The notes below the pieces were generated by a model. The model worked only from the letters and a program-made list of their open reading frames with translations. It was not told the origin of the DNA and searched no databases. From Novosphingobium taihuense (GTDB taxonomy: Bacteria; Pseudomonadota; Alphaproteobacteria; Sphingomonadales; Sphingomonadaceae), in the NCBI RefSeq assembly GCF_007830315.1, contig NZ_VLKJ01000010.1:1-64000 (forward strand): a DNA stretch of 64,000 bases, given 5' to 3'. The position numbers were made by a program, and so were the translations under genes. Below are positions 17,053 through 25,854 of this stretch, piece by piece; position 1 is the stretch's first letter; every line of letters begins with the position of its first letter.

Positions 17053-18479
17053 CAGGAAGGGGCCGGAAGCGGGCGTGGCTCTTCCAGAGGGAGAGCGAGG
17101 GGCAAGACTTGCGCAAGGTGCGCGCGGTGAACAGTATGGTCCCAGCGCAAGCGACCGCCCAGCAGGACCCGGACGTAAGCCATGAGCGCGCGGCGTGCGG
17201 CCATGATCGCGATGATGTTGCCCACCGGGAAGCGCAGGACGGCAAGCAGACCTTCGCGCAGGCCATATTCGCGCGCGGTGAACAGTGCACGCATCACCAG
17301 TCTCCACAAGAGGCTGGCGAAGTTGAACACGAGCAGACCCCGCAACAGCGGCCCGTCGGGGACTGGCTCGGCCAGTCCCACCTGTTGCGCCAGTATGAGC
17401 ACCGGCCACAGCAGGAGCATGAGGTAGGCTGCGCAGATCACGACGGCGACCAGCGGTCCGCGCCGGTCTCGCAGCCGCATCCACAGGTCGCACAGGCGCA
17501 GGTTCCAGCCCAGCCTGTCCCACCCCTGAAAGGCGATGCCATGAACCCAGCGCGCCTTCTGGCGGACAGATTCAGCGATGCTGGCCGGGAAGAATTCGCG
17601 CGTGGCGACGAGCGTTCCGTCCTGCGCGCGCATCCGCAGGAAAGCCGATCGTCCACCGGTGGCGTTGACCAGCAATCCACACTCGTAGTCTTCGGTCAGG
17701 CATTCGGCGGCAAAGGGCTCATCACTGGCGCGGTGCGCAATGATCCGGTCGATCGCGCGGCGTGAAAACGCACAGCCGACGCCTGCCGAGGGCAGTGCCG
17801 CGCCGATGTGATGGCCCACCACCATGTCGCGGGCGTGTGCCTCGGCAAACTCGTCACAATAGTGTCCTGCCACCCAGCGCGAGGTGGATTGGGGTTCCGG
17901 ACGGACGGGAAGCTGGACGAAATCGACGGTGTCGAGCGCTTGATCCATCGCGCTCAGCGCGGCGGGGTGGACCATGTCCTCGGCATCGTGCAGGATCAGA
18001 GCCCGCACCGGCTGGCGCGCACGGCGCTCGTCCTCGCAGATGGCCCGGTACAGACGATTGAGGCAGTCGGCCTTGGTCGTCGGTCCATCACGATCATGGA
18101 CAACCACGCGCAGACGAGGGTCTGGCTCCGTTCCTGTCAGCGCCTCCAGCGTTGCCGTATCGTTGCGATAGCACCCGACATAAATGCGCAAGTCGCGCTG
18201 CGGCCAGCTGCGCAAGGCGTGCGTGACCATTGCGCCGATGACTTGCGATTCATTCCAAGCGGGCACGAGCACCGCAGAAACCCCACCCAGCTCGGCATCG
18301 CCGCATCCGGACATCCGCAACGTTCGCCCATGCCCGAGCAGGCGCAACCACAACCACGCCAGATCCACAAGCAGTTCATCAAGCGCGAACAGGGCAAACC
18401 AGATGGCGGCAAACAGGAGCAATTCATGCTCCACCACCGCCAGCCACTGCAGCGCTGGATAGGACGGCCATGACAACAA
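17052..18479 (-). CDS. NfrB-like inner-membrane glycosyltransferase
   Basis: A 475-residue processive-type GT2 enzyme closely patterned on NfrB, which with NfrA makes the N4 glycan in E. coli. An N-terminal membrane helix (LLFAAIWFALFALDELLVDL) precedes the GT domain with VPAWNE, DGPTTKADCLNRL, the metal site HDAED, TEDYE and the QKARWVHG box of cellulose-synthase-like enzymes, then three or more C-terminal helices. E. coli NfrB continues into a c-di-GMP-binding MshEN module; here the protein ends about 70 residues after the last helix with no such domain. The start is uncertain; TTG at 18479 is the longest option. Its stop overlaps the next gene. Confidence 0.82.
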   Translation of the reverse strand: MLSWPSYPALQWLAVVEHELLLFAAIWFALFALDELLVDLAWLWLRLLGHGRTLRMSGCGDAELGGVSAVLVPAWNESQVIGAMVTHALRSWPQRDLRIYVGCYRNDTATLEALTGTEPDPRLRVVVHDRDGPTTKADCLNRLYRAICEDERRARQPVRALILHDAEDMVHPAALSAMDQALDTVDFVQLPVRPEPQSTSRWVAGHYCDEFAEAHARDMVVGHHIGAALPSAGVGCAFSRRAIDRIIAHRASDEPFAAECLTEDYECGLLVNATGGRSAFLRMRAQDGTLVATREFFPASIAESVRQKARWVHGIAFQGWDRLGWNLRLCDLWMRLRDRRGPLVAVVICAAYLMLLLWPVLILAQQVGLAEPVPDGPLLRGLLVFNFASLLWRLVMRALFTAREYGLREGLLAVLRFPVGNIIAIMAARRALMAYVRVLLGGRLRWDHTVHRAHLAQVLPLALPLEEPRPLPAPS

Positions 18480-18573
18480 GCCCCTGCCCCCGTTTGACGC
18501 ACTCCGCCCTCACGGGCACATAGGGAAGGTATGCCCGTTGGAGGGCCTTCAGGAACCAAGGGATGATTCGAAA

Positions 18574-19743
18574 ATGGCAGGCTTGCCGGACTTTAGCCGC
18601 TTCTGGCACCGCCTGAGCCATAACGAGGCAGCGCCCGGGATCGTGTTGATGGTCTGCGCTGCGATTGCGCTGGTCATCGCAAATTCGCCGCTTGCGGATG
18701 GGTGGCACGACCTTTTCCATCATGCCTTGCCATGGACCCCGGTGGCCAAGCTCGACACGTTGCACCTGTGGATCAACGACGCACTGATGGCGGTGTTCTT
18801 CTTTGTCGTGGGACTCGAAATCAAGCGCGAGATCCTGGCAGGCGAACTGTCCGACCCTCGCCGCCGCCGCCTTCCAGTGCTGGCCGCAGTTGCCGGCATG
18901 GCCATCCCCGCCATCGTCTACCTCGTGGTCGCTGCAGGCGAGCCGGCCCTACACCGCGGCTGGGCCATTCCATCGGCGACCGACATCGCCTTTGCCCTTG
19001 GCGTGCTTGCGCTCGCCGGAAAGGGCCTGCCGCCCTCCCTGCGCCTGTTCCTGCTGACGGTGGCCATCGTCGACGACCTCGGCGCCGTGCTGGTGATCGC
19101 CTTCTTCTATACGAGCGGGCTCGACCTCACGTGGCTGGGCGTGGCCGCAGCGATCTTCGCCGCCCTGGTGATCGTCAACCGCCTGGGCATCAGAGCGCTT
19201 GCACCATACATCGTCGGAGCGATAGCGCTGTGGTACGCCGTGCTACACTCAGGCATCCATGCCACCATTGCAGGCGTTCTGGCGGCGCTGACCGTGCCGC
19301 TGGCGCTGAACCGCAAGCACGACAGTCCGCTGCTGCGGCTCGAGCACGCCCTCGTCGCGCCCAACGGCTTCGTGATCGTGCCCCTGTTCGGCCTTGCCAA
19401 TGCCGGCGTGGCACTGGGCGCGAACGGAGGGGGATCGCACACGCTGCCGCTGGCCATCGGGCTGGGACTGGTGATCGGCAAGCAGGCCGGAATCCTTGGC
19501 AGCATCGTTCTGGCAGAACGCACCGGGCTTGCCCGCAGGCCCGAAGGCGCAAGCCTGCGCCAGCTCTGGGGCCTCGCGCTGCTCTGCGGCATCGGCTTTA
19601 CCATGAGCCTGTTCATCGCAGGGCTCGCCTTCCCATATGCCCCCGCTCTGGTCGAGGAAGCCAAGATTGGCATTCTCGGCGGCTCGGTCGTTTCGGCGCT
19701 GGCCGGTCTTGTCCTGCTTCGAGGGAGCGCAAAAGCGAATTGA
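18574..19743 (+). CDS. nhaA: Na+/H+ antiporter NhaA
   Basis: A 389-residue inner-membrane antiporter that expels Na+ (or Li+) for protons at alkaline pH. Signature stretches are MAVFFFVVGLEIKREILAGE, SATDIAFALGVLALAG, and the paired aspartates in TVAIVDDLGAV that bind the ion. The family's C-terminal CGIGFTMSLFIAGLAF is also present. The ATG at 18574 is preferred because AAGGGA lies 10 bp before it; a TTG 36 bp upstream has no such site. It is divergent from the NfrB-like gene across about 95 bp. Confidence 0.95.
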   Translation: MAGLPDFSRFWHRLSHNEAAPGIVLMVCAAIALVIANSPLADGWHDLFHHALPWTPVAKLDTLHLWINDALMAVFFFVVGLEIKREILAGELSDPRRRRLPVLAAVAGMAIPAIVYLVVAAGEPALHRGWAIPSATDIAFALGVLALAGKGLPPSLRLFLLTVAIVDDLGAVLVIAFFYTSGLDLTWLGVAAAIFAALVIVNRLGIRALAPYIVGAIALWYAVLHSGIHATIAGVLAALTVPLALNRKHDSPLLRLEHALVAPNGFVIVPLFGLANAGVALGANGGGSHTLPLAIGLGLVIGKQAGILGSIVLAERTGLARRPEGASLRQLWGLALLCGIGFTMSLFIAGLAFPYAPALVEEAKIGILGGSVVSALAGLVLLRGSAKAN

Positions 19744-19761
19744 TCGCCTCAGTCGATCAAT
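19739..19761 (+). terminator. possible hairpin at nhaA stop
   Basis: A perfect 8 bp inverted repeat (ATTGATCG / CGATCAAT, loop of 7) spans the nhaA stop codon. No U tract follows, so it may be an mRNA 3' end stabiliser or an operator rather than a true terminator. Confidence 0.35.
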
Positions 19762-19842
19762 ATCGCCATGTCTTTGCGTGAAACCTTTCAGTGAGTCCGG
19801 CGTATAAGGGGCTCATCCAACCGGACACGAAAGGGGAATGTC

Positions 19843-20298
19843 ATGCCCGGAGACAATGCAAAGAAGGCTTTGATCGACAGCATGAACGGCCTGCTGGCCG
19901 ACTATTTCACGCTCTATCTCAAGACGAAGAACTATCACTGGCACGTGGCCGGGCCGCAGTTCCGCGACCTGCATCTGATGTTCGACGAACAGGCGGCCGA
20001 ACTCTTCGCGCTGACCGACATTATTGCCGAACGCGTGCGCAAGAACGGTGGCGATACGCTGACCGGCATCGGCGCGATCGCAGGCAAGGCCTCGATCAAG
20101 GACGACGACCGTTCGAAGCTCGATGCCATGGAAATGGTCCGCAACCTGCGCGACGACAACGTGGCGCTGGTGAAGACCATCCGCGCGGTCAAGGAAGCTG
20201 CGACCGAGGCAGGCGACAACGCCACCGAAGGCATGGCCGACGACTGGACCGATCAGGCCGAACAGCGCGCCTGGTTCCTTACCCAGACGCTGGCCTGA
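19843..20298 (+). CDS. dps: DNA starvation/stationary-phase protection protein Dps
   Basis: A 151-residue ferritin-like protein that oxidises and stores iron and binds DNA under stress. The ferroxidase centre of Dps is visible in the helix KTKNYHWHVAGPQFRDLHLM followed by FDEQAAELF (His, His, Asp and Glu ligands at the dimer interface). The N-terminal tail holds two lysines that could contact DNA. AAGGGG lies about 7 bp before the ATG. It stands alone between nhaA and the convergent gsp operon. Confidence 0.95.
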   Translation: MPGDNAKKALIDSMNGLLADYFTLYLKTKNYHWHVAGPQFRDLHLMFDEQAAELFALTDIIAERVRKNGGDTLTGIGAIAGKASIKDDDRSKLDAMEMVRNLRDDNVALVKTIRAVKEAATEAGDNATEGMADDWTDQAEQRAWFLTQTLA

Positions 20299-20301
20299 CG
20301 C

Positions 20302-21012
20302 TCAGAAGGTTCCGCTCGTCCCGATGCCGATGCCGCCGGGACGGGCGTCGAACCCGCCTGATTTGAGCGCATCGGCGGTTTCCTGCGGCAGGCCCGTGAG
20401 CGTAAGGTCCGCCTGCCAGCGCCCGTCGCCGCCAATCTTCAGCGTCATCCGTTCCATGCCGCGCGGGCCGCGCATCGGCACGAGGAGTGCGCCCTTTTCG
20501 CAGCGCGCCTGCCCGGAAAGCGTGATCGCATCGGGAAGCAGCGGCCCGAGCGAAGCCAGCGTGAGGCTGAGCGTGCCATTGGCCTCGCTGCACTGACCGC
20601 CATCCATCACGACCGTAAGATCGCCAAAGCCGAGCGACGTGACGGGAAGGCCGCCGAGTCCATCGGGGAGAAGCACCGAACCGTTGGCATTTGCGATCCG
20701 CGATGATCCGACGGTTGCCTCAAAACCTTCACGCGCAATGGCAAAGCGCGCCTGTCCGATCAGCAGCGAAAGTGGCTGCAGCCCTGCTTCGACCGTGCCG
20801 AGCGGGAGTGGCCCTGCCTTGAGATCGGCAATCCGTCCGTCCCATACGCTGCCTTCAGCGCTGCGCGCGGTCACGCTTTCGGGCATGGTAAGGCCGAGCA
20901 CCAGTCGCAGCGGCAGTAGGGCTAGCAGCGCGAGGACGAAGAGCGCCGCCAGAACCAGCCTGTCCCGGCGATCGAGCGTCCTCCCGCGCACAAAGATCCA
21001 CCGTCCGATCAT
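20302..21012 (-). CDS. gspN: type II secretion protein GspN
   Basis: A 236-residue bitopic protein: one helix near the N-terminus (LVLAALFVLALLALLPLRLV) and a periplasmic beta-rich domain with SAEGSVWDGRI, the hallmark of GspN. It is an accessory T2SS subunit of uncertain role, not present in all systems. The ATG at 21012 overlaps the gspM stop (ATGA); the longer reading frame upstream lies inside gspM. It is the last gene of the operon. Confidence 0.85.
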   Translation of the reverse strand: MIGRWIFVRGRTLDRRDRLVLAALFVLALLALLPLRLVLGLTMPESVTARSAEGSVWDGRIADLKAGPLPLGTVEAGLQPLSLLIGQARFAIAREGFEATVGSSRIANANGSVLLPDGLGGLPVTSLGFGDLTVVMDGGQCSEANGTLSLTLASLGPLLPDAITLSGQARCEKGALLVPMRGPRGMERMTLKIGGDGRWQADLTLTGLPQETADALKSGGFDARPGGIGIGTSGTF

Positions 21013-21488
21013 GATCCGGCCTTGCGCAGCGTGGCGTTGACGGAAACCGTGCCATCGGGCGCGGGCGTGATCGTGACCTGCTCGACCGCGAGTCCCTTGG
21101 GTCCAAGACCGTCGAGCCATGCCAGCACCGCAGACGGTCGCGCCGTCGGGATGACCAGCACGGCCATGTCACTACCCCGCGACTGTGCTGACTGGACAAC
21201 GAAGCCTGCATCCTGCGCGCTGGCATTGGCGATCTGGTCCACCGGACCTGCCAGCGCCGCGGCGCGCGCAGCAGGTGCGCGCTTCAAGGCATCGAGACCG
21301 GCAACGATCCGTCCGGCCCGCTCGGTCGCCTCGCGATGGCGCACGGCCGCATCGTCGAGCGCGGTGCCAAGCGGCACAATCAATCCGTAGATCAGCAGGA
21401 CCAGCGCAGCGAGCGACCCCGCGACGCCGACCAGCATCCGTTCGCGCTGCGTCAGCCCGAGAAACCAGGAGGAGACCTGCTGCATCAT
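21009..21488 (-). CDS. gspM: type II secretion protein GspM
   Basis: A 159-residue bitopic inner-membrane protein: short cytoplasmic N-terminus, one helix (MLVGVAGSLAALVLLIYGLIV, about residues 18-38) and a periplasmic ferredoxin-like domain ending VTITPAPDGTVSVNATLRKA. GspM pairs with GspL to anchor the ATPase to the inner-membrane platform. Start and stop both overlap the neighbouring gsp genes by 4 bp. Confidence 0.85.
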   Translation of the reverse strand: MMQQVSSWFLGLTQRERMLVGVAGSLAALVLLIYGLIVPLGTALDDAAVRHREATERAGRIVAGLDALKRAPAARAAALAGPVDQIANASAQDAGFVVQSAQSRGSDMAVLVIPTARPSAVLAWLDGLGPKGLAVEQVTITPAPDGTVSVNATLRKAGS

Positions 21489-22603
21489 GGTGCCCTCACC
21501 GTGATTGCGGCGACGGTCGCGCCAGTGGGATCGGGAGCCAGCGCGGGCGGCACGGTGACTTTCCAGCCACCGTTCTGCAGCGCGATCAGCACGGCGTTGA
21601 CGTCTTCAGCCCGCGGCGCGGCGGCGGTGAAGCGCAATGTTCCGTCCGCGCCATAGCCGAGATCGCGCAGCTTTACGCCGGGCACGGGACGCATCGCCTC
21701 GAGCAGGGCTGCGGTGGGCGCGGCAAAGCTGGCGCCGCCTTCGCCGCGCTTGCCAAGTTCCGTGGCCAGCAGGCGCTCGGCCGTGTCCAGATCGGTCGCG
21801 GCGGGGAAGCGCTTCTGCGCGAGTTCCAGCGCGCGCGATTCAACAGCGGCGCTGTCGCCATTCCACTTCACGATCCACACCAGCATCAACAGCAGGGCGA
21901 GCAGCGCCGCAGTGGCTGCCATGCGGGCAAGGCCCACCCAGTCCGCCGTGCGGAACACCGAGACCCGGCGCGGCGCATAGATGCCCTGCCGCAGGTTGAG
22001 CGGCGGCGCGGCATGGACTGCGGCAAGGCGCAGGGCGAGCGCGTCTACATCGGGCGCAACCTGCTCCAGCCCCTCTGCCAGTATCGAGACCAACGCTTCT
22101 TCAGCGGCAAATGCGGCATCGGGACTGCGTGCCAGAAGCTGCCCGCCTGCCGATGCGAGAACGAGCGCTCCCTCGGTCCGCGGCAGGATCAGTGCAGCCG
22201 GAACCAGAGCCTGCGGATCCAGCCCTTCGCTTGCCAGGCTTGCAAGCCAGTGGTCCATCGCCGATGCGGCGACCCGGCATGAGAGCAGGCGTCCATTGTC
22301 GATGCCGACGGCGACGTGCGGCTGCGTGATCACACTGCCTTGTGCCAAGGCCAGTCGCTCGGCCGCAAGCGCCTGCGCAGGCGGCATGTCGGGCAGGGCC
22401 TTGTCAGTCACCGGCGCATCGGTCGAGGGGACCAAGGCGGTCACCGTCCCTACTTCGCCCCAAGGCGACTGCGCAGTACCGGGCTCGTGATAGTGTTCCG
22501 GCCCCAGACCGTGCACACCCACGCGCCACCAGCGCCAGGGCTCTCCGGGCGTGGCTGGCAGCGCGACGATCAGGTCGTCAGCAAGAGGCGGAGTTGAAGC
22601 CAC
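21485..22603 (-). CDS. gspL: type II secretion protein GspL
   Basis: A 372-residue protein with a cytoplasmic actin-like domain (binds GspE), one transmembrane helix (MAATAALLALLLMLVWIVKW about residue 240) and a periplasmic domain. The C-terminus reads VNAVLIALQNGGWKVTV, as in GspL ferredoxin-like domains. The start is a GTG at 22603, 10 bp after the gspG stop; longer readings run inside gspG. In usual T2SS operons gspH, I, J and K lie between gspG and gspL, but here the two are adjacent. Confidence 0.85.
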   Translation of the reverse strand: MASTPPLADDLIVALPATPGEPWRWWRVGVHGLGPEHYHEPGTAQSPWGEVGTVTALVPSTDAPVTDKALPDMPPAQALAAERLALAQGSVITQPHVAVGIDNGRLLSCRVAASAMDHWLASLASEGLDPQALVPAALILPRTEGALVLASAGGQLLARSPDAAFAAEEALVSILAEGLEQVAPDVDALALRLAAVHAAPPLNLRQGIYAPRRVSVFRTADWVGLARMAATAALLALLLMLVWIVKWNGDSAAVESRALELAQKRFPAATDLDTAERLLATELGKRGEGGASFAAPTAALLEAMRPVPGVKLRDLGYGADGTLRFTAAAPRAEDVNAVLIALQNGGWKVTVPPALAPDPTGATVAAITVRAP

Positions 22604-22613
22604 TGCCTCTGAG

Positions 22614-23081
22614 TCACTTCTGTCCGGCGTATATGTCGGCGTTGAGGTCGCTACCGCCCGGCTGGCCATCGGCTCCCAGCGAGAAGATCTCGAACGGACG
22701 GCCATCGCGGCCCGGCACCTGATACTGGTAGGGATGCCCCCAGGGATCGTTGGGCACATCCTTCACATAGCCGCCCGAACGGTAGTTCTGCGGCATCGAC
22801 AGGTTGGCAGGCGGAGACTTGAGCGCGGTAAGGCCCTCGCCCTGTCCGGGGTAGCTGGCCATGTCGAGGCGATACATTTCCATGCCCTGTTCGAGCGTGG
22901 CAATGTCGCTGCGCGCCTTTACGACCATGGCCTTGTCCTGGCTTGGCAGCACGTTGATCAGGACGACCGTGGCCAGCAGGCCGATGATGAAGATGACGAC
23001 CATGAGTTCGACAAGGCTGAAGCCGTTGCGGCGGCGCTTGTCCTCGGGATTGGGGGTCTGGTGCGGGGCGTCTTCGGTCAT
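22614..23081 (-). CDS. gspG: type II secretion major pseudopilin GspG
   Basis: A 155-residue major pseudopilin that assembles the periplasmic piston. The prepilin leader ends RRRNG, cleaved before FSLVELMVVIFIIGLL with the conserved Glu at mature position 5. The body carries the GspG signatures YRLDMASYPGQGEGLTAL, VPNDPWGHPYQYQVPG and the C-terminal FSLGADGQPGG(S/T)D calcium loop. The leader (about 21 residues) is longer than usual. The ATG at 23081 lies 2 bp after gspF. Confidence 0.95.
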   Translation of the reverse strand: MTEDAPHQTPNPEDKRRRNGFSLVELMVVIFIIGLLATVVLINVLPSQDKAMVVKARSDIATLEQGMEMYRLDMASYPGQGEGLTALKSPPANLSMPQNYRSGGYVKDVPNDPWGHPYQYQVPGRDGRPFEIFSLGADGQPGGSDLNADIYAGQK

Positions 23082-23083
23082 GA

Positions 23084-24313
23084 TCACAGTCCGGTCAGGT
23101 TCTGGAGCTGCAGGATCGGCAGCAGGATGGCGAGGATGATGAGCGCGACCATGGTGCCCATCACCACGATGATCGCGGGTTCGAGCAATGCCATGGCGGC
23201 AGCGGTGAAGGCTTCGAACTCGCGCTCGAGATAATCGGCTGCGCGTTCGAGCATGGTGCCAAGTTGGCCTGCCGCCTCGCCACTGGCGGCAAGATAGACG
23301 AGCAGCGGCGGGAATGTCCCGGCCTCGCGCAGCGCGGTGGAAAGCGAGCCGCCAGCGCGGACCTTCTCGGATATGCCCGCCAGCGATTGTGCCTGCACCG
23401 CGTTGGATACGGTCCGCGTGGCGAGACGCAGACCGTCGACCAGTGGCAACCGCGCCTCGATCATCGTGGCGAGCGTGCGGGCAAGGCTGGCGGCGTGGAC
23501 GTCGCGGATCAGCTTGCCGATGAAAGGCAGGCGCAGCAGCGCGGCGTCGAAGCGCAGCTTGAAGGCGGGCTGGCGAAGCGCGCGGACGAAGCCGATCACC
23601 GCCAGCGCGATCAGCACGAGCAGCGCCCACCACCACGCGCTGAGGAACTGCGAGATGCCGATGACCACGCGCGTCAGCATCGGCAGCTGGCGGCTGGCAT
23701 TGTCGAACTGCTCGACCACGCGGGGGACGACCGAGATCATCAGGCCGGTGACGACCGCAATCGCCACGAACGACAGGACGATGGGATAAGCGAGCGCGGC
23801 AATGATCTTGCCGCGCACCTGAGCCAGCTTCTCGAGCATGTCGGCCAGTCGGTCGGCAATGGCGGGGAGGCTGCCGGAGTTCTCGCCCGCGGCGATCATC
23901 GCGCGGTAGATCGGCGGGAAGCTTGGCTCCTCGCGGCGCATTGCCTCGGCCAGCGGCAGGCCTTCGACGATGCCGGCGTGGACGTTGGAGAGGATGGCCT
24001 GCGCCTTGGGCTTCTCGGTTTGCCGCGCAATCGTGCGCAGGGTTTCCTCAAGCGGGCTGACAACCATCAGCGAGGACAGCTGGCGGGTGAACAGCGCGAG
24101 TTGCTTGGCCGAAAGCTTGGTGGCGAAGAGCGCGATGCCGCTGGTGTTGGTCGCCGCGCGGCGGGCGGAGGCGGCAGCATCGGGTTGCACGCTGACGACG
24201 TACCATTCGCGTGCGACAAGCTTTTCGCGCGCAGCGGTTTCGTTCGCAGCCTCAATCGCGCCGCGCCGTTCGGCGCCCTTTGGGTCGATCGCGTGATAGG
24301 CAAAGCGCGCCAT
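23084..24313 (-). CDS. gspF: type II secretion inner-membrane platform protein GspF
   Basis: A 409-residue platform protein with two T2SSF domains, each cytoplasmic helical bundle followed by membrane helices. Signatures are LFTRQLSSLMVVSPLEETL, AYPIVLSFVAIAVVTGLM and the final LLEPAIIVVMGTMVALIILA. It couples ATP hydrolysis by GspE to pseudopilus growth. The start codon shares a base with the gspE stop (TGATG). Confidence 0.95.
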   Translation of the reverse strand: MARFAYHAIDPKGAERRGAIEAANETAAREKLVAREWYVVSVQPDAAASARRAATNTSGIALFATKLSAKQLALFTRQLSSLMVVSPLEETLRTIARQTEKPKAQAILSNVHAGIVEGLPLAEAMRREEPSFPPIYRAMIAAGENSGSLPAIADRLADMLEKLAQVRGKIIAALAYPIVLSFVAIAVVTGLMISVVPRVVEQFDNASRQLPMLTRVVIGISQFLSAWWWALLVLIALAVIGFVRALRQPAFKLRFDAALLRLPFIGKLIRDVHAASLARTLATMIEARLPLVDGLRLATRTVSNAVQAQSLAGISEKVRAGGSLSTALREAGTFPPLLVYLAASGEAAGQLGTMLERAADYLEREFEAFTAAAMALLEPAIIVVMGTMVALIILAILLPILQLQNLTGL

Positions 24314-25851
24314 CAGCCGTCCCGCCGCATGATGCGCGCCGCTTCCTCAGGCGAGGTTGTGCCCTCCTTGACCATCCGCCGTACCGCCTTGGCGAGGGTG
24401 GGGGAGTCCGCGAAGGCATGGCGCGCGATGGCCGCTTCGTCGGCGTTGTCATGGATCATCTGGCGGATCGCATCGTCCACCCGCAGCGCCTCGAACACGC
24501 CGACGCGGCCCTGATAGCCGGTCTGGCCGCATTCGGCGCAGCCCTTGGCGGCATGGACCATGCGCCCGGCCTTCATGCCCAGCACTTCGGCCATGCCTGC
24601 ATCGAGCACGCGTTCTTCGCGGCAATGAGGGCACAGGCGGCGGACCAGCCGCTGCGCGATGACGGCACGAAGTGTGGAGGCTAGCAGGAACGGCTCCACC
24701 CCCATGTCGCGCATGCGCGTGATCGCTCCCGCAGCGTCGTTGGTGTGGACGGTGGAGAGCACGAGGTGGCCGGTGAGCGAGGCCTGCACCGCGATGTCCG
24801 CCGTCTCGCGATCACGGATTTCGCCGACCATCACGACATCCGGGTCCTGGCGCAGGATCGCGCGCAGACCTGCGGCGAAGGTAAGGCCCACCTTGGAATT
24901 GACCTGCGTCTGGCCAACGCCATCCACAGCATACTCCACAGGGTCTTCCACAGTCAGGATGTTGCGTGCGCCATCATTCAGACCGCGCAGTGCGGCGTAG
25001 AGCGTGGTGGTCTTACCCGAGCCGGTCGGGCCGGTGACGAGCACGATGCCGTTCGGTTCGGCAATGGCCCTGCGCAATGTGTCCTCGGCCTTGGCATCGA
25101 GGCCAAGCCCGGCAAGGTCGATCCCGGCGTTCTCCTTGTCGAGCAGACGCATGACCACCCGCTCGCCCGCGCGATTTGGCAGAGTGGAGACGCGCACGTC
25201 GACCAGCTTGCCGCCGAGGCTCAAAGAGATGCGCCCGTCCTGCGGTACACGCCGCTCGGCAATGTCGAGCCGCGCCATGACCTTGATGCGGCTGACCAGC
25301 ACCGGCGCGACATGCGGCGGCATCCGCAGCTTCTCGGTCAGCACGCCGTCAACCCGCATGCGCACGACCAGCGCGGTTTCATACGGTTCGATGTGAATAT
25401 CGGAAACGCCCTGACGCAGGCTTTCGGCGATCAACCCGTTGATCAGGCGGATCGCAGGCGCATCGTCGGCGCTGTCGAGCAGGTCCTCGGCCGTAGGCAG
25501 GCCGAGCGCGAGCGGGTCGAGCCCGTCATTGGCAATGCCCATGTCGCCTGCCACGGCGGCGGCAGCGCCATCCATGGCATAGGCCTGCGCCAGCAACTTC
25601 TCGAACTCGCCAGCACTGACGCGGTTCACGGAAAGCTCACGGCCAAGAGCGCTGCGCAGGTCGAGCAGGGCCAACGCCCTTGCGCCCTCGCGCATCGCCA
25701 CCACCGCGCGATCGGCATCGACGCTTTCGACCAGCAACCCGTTATCCCGCGCGAAGGCATAGGGCACCGGCGCGTGCGGCGCAGGCGTGACGACGGTGAC
25801 CGCATCGACCAGCGGCTCGTCGATCCCGTCGATGTCCTGCACGCTCTCCAT
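24313..25851 (-). CDS. gspE: type II secretion ATPase GspE
   Basis: A 512-residue cytoplasmic hexameric ATPase. An N-terminal GspE_N-like region is followed by the PulE core with Walker A GPTGSGKT, the Asp box ILTVEDPVEYAVDGVGQ, Walker B VVMVGEIRDRETA and the His box GHLVLSTVHTNDA. A four-cysteine zinc motif is present (CPHC and CAEC, 25-30 residues apart). It begins 3 bp after gspD. Confidence 0.96.
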   Translation of the reverse strand: MESVQDIDGIDEPLVDAVTVVTPAPHAPVPYAFARDNGLLVESVDADRAVVAMREGARALALLDLRSALGRELSVNRVSAGEFEKLLAQAYAMDGAAAAVAGDMGIANDGLDPLALGLPTAEDLLDSADDAPAIRLINGLIAESLRQGVSDIHIEPYETALVVRMRVDGVLTEKLRMPPHVAPVLVSRIKVMARLDIAERRVPQDGRISLSLGGKLVDVRVSTLPNRAGERVVMRLLDKENAGIDLAGLGLDAKAEDTLRRAIAEPNGIVLVTGPTGSGKTTTLYAALRGLNDGARNILTVEDPVEYAVDGVGQTQVNSKVGLTFAAGLRAILRQDPDVVMVGEIRDRETADIAVQASLTGHLVLSTVHTNDAAGAITRMRDMGVEPFLLASTLRAVIAQRLVRRLCPHCREERVLDAGMAEVLGMKAGRMVHAAKGCAECGQTGYQGRVGVFEALRVDDAIRQMIHDNADEAAIARHAFADSPTLAKAVRRMVKEGTTSPEEAARIMRRDG

Positions 25852-25854
25852 CGC

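Noticed and set aside
15967..17523. Long open frame extending upstream of the NfrA-like gene
   Set aside because: The first 157 codons lie inside the NfrB-like gene in another frame and are Arg/Ala-rich; the overlap TGATG at 17052 gives the real start.
22604..22759. ATG-started longer gspL
   Set aside because: That stretch is the 3' end of gspG in another frame; a GTG just after the gspG stop gives a normal GspL N-terminus.
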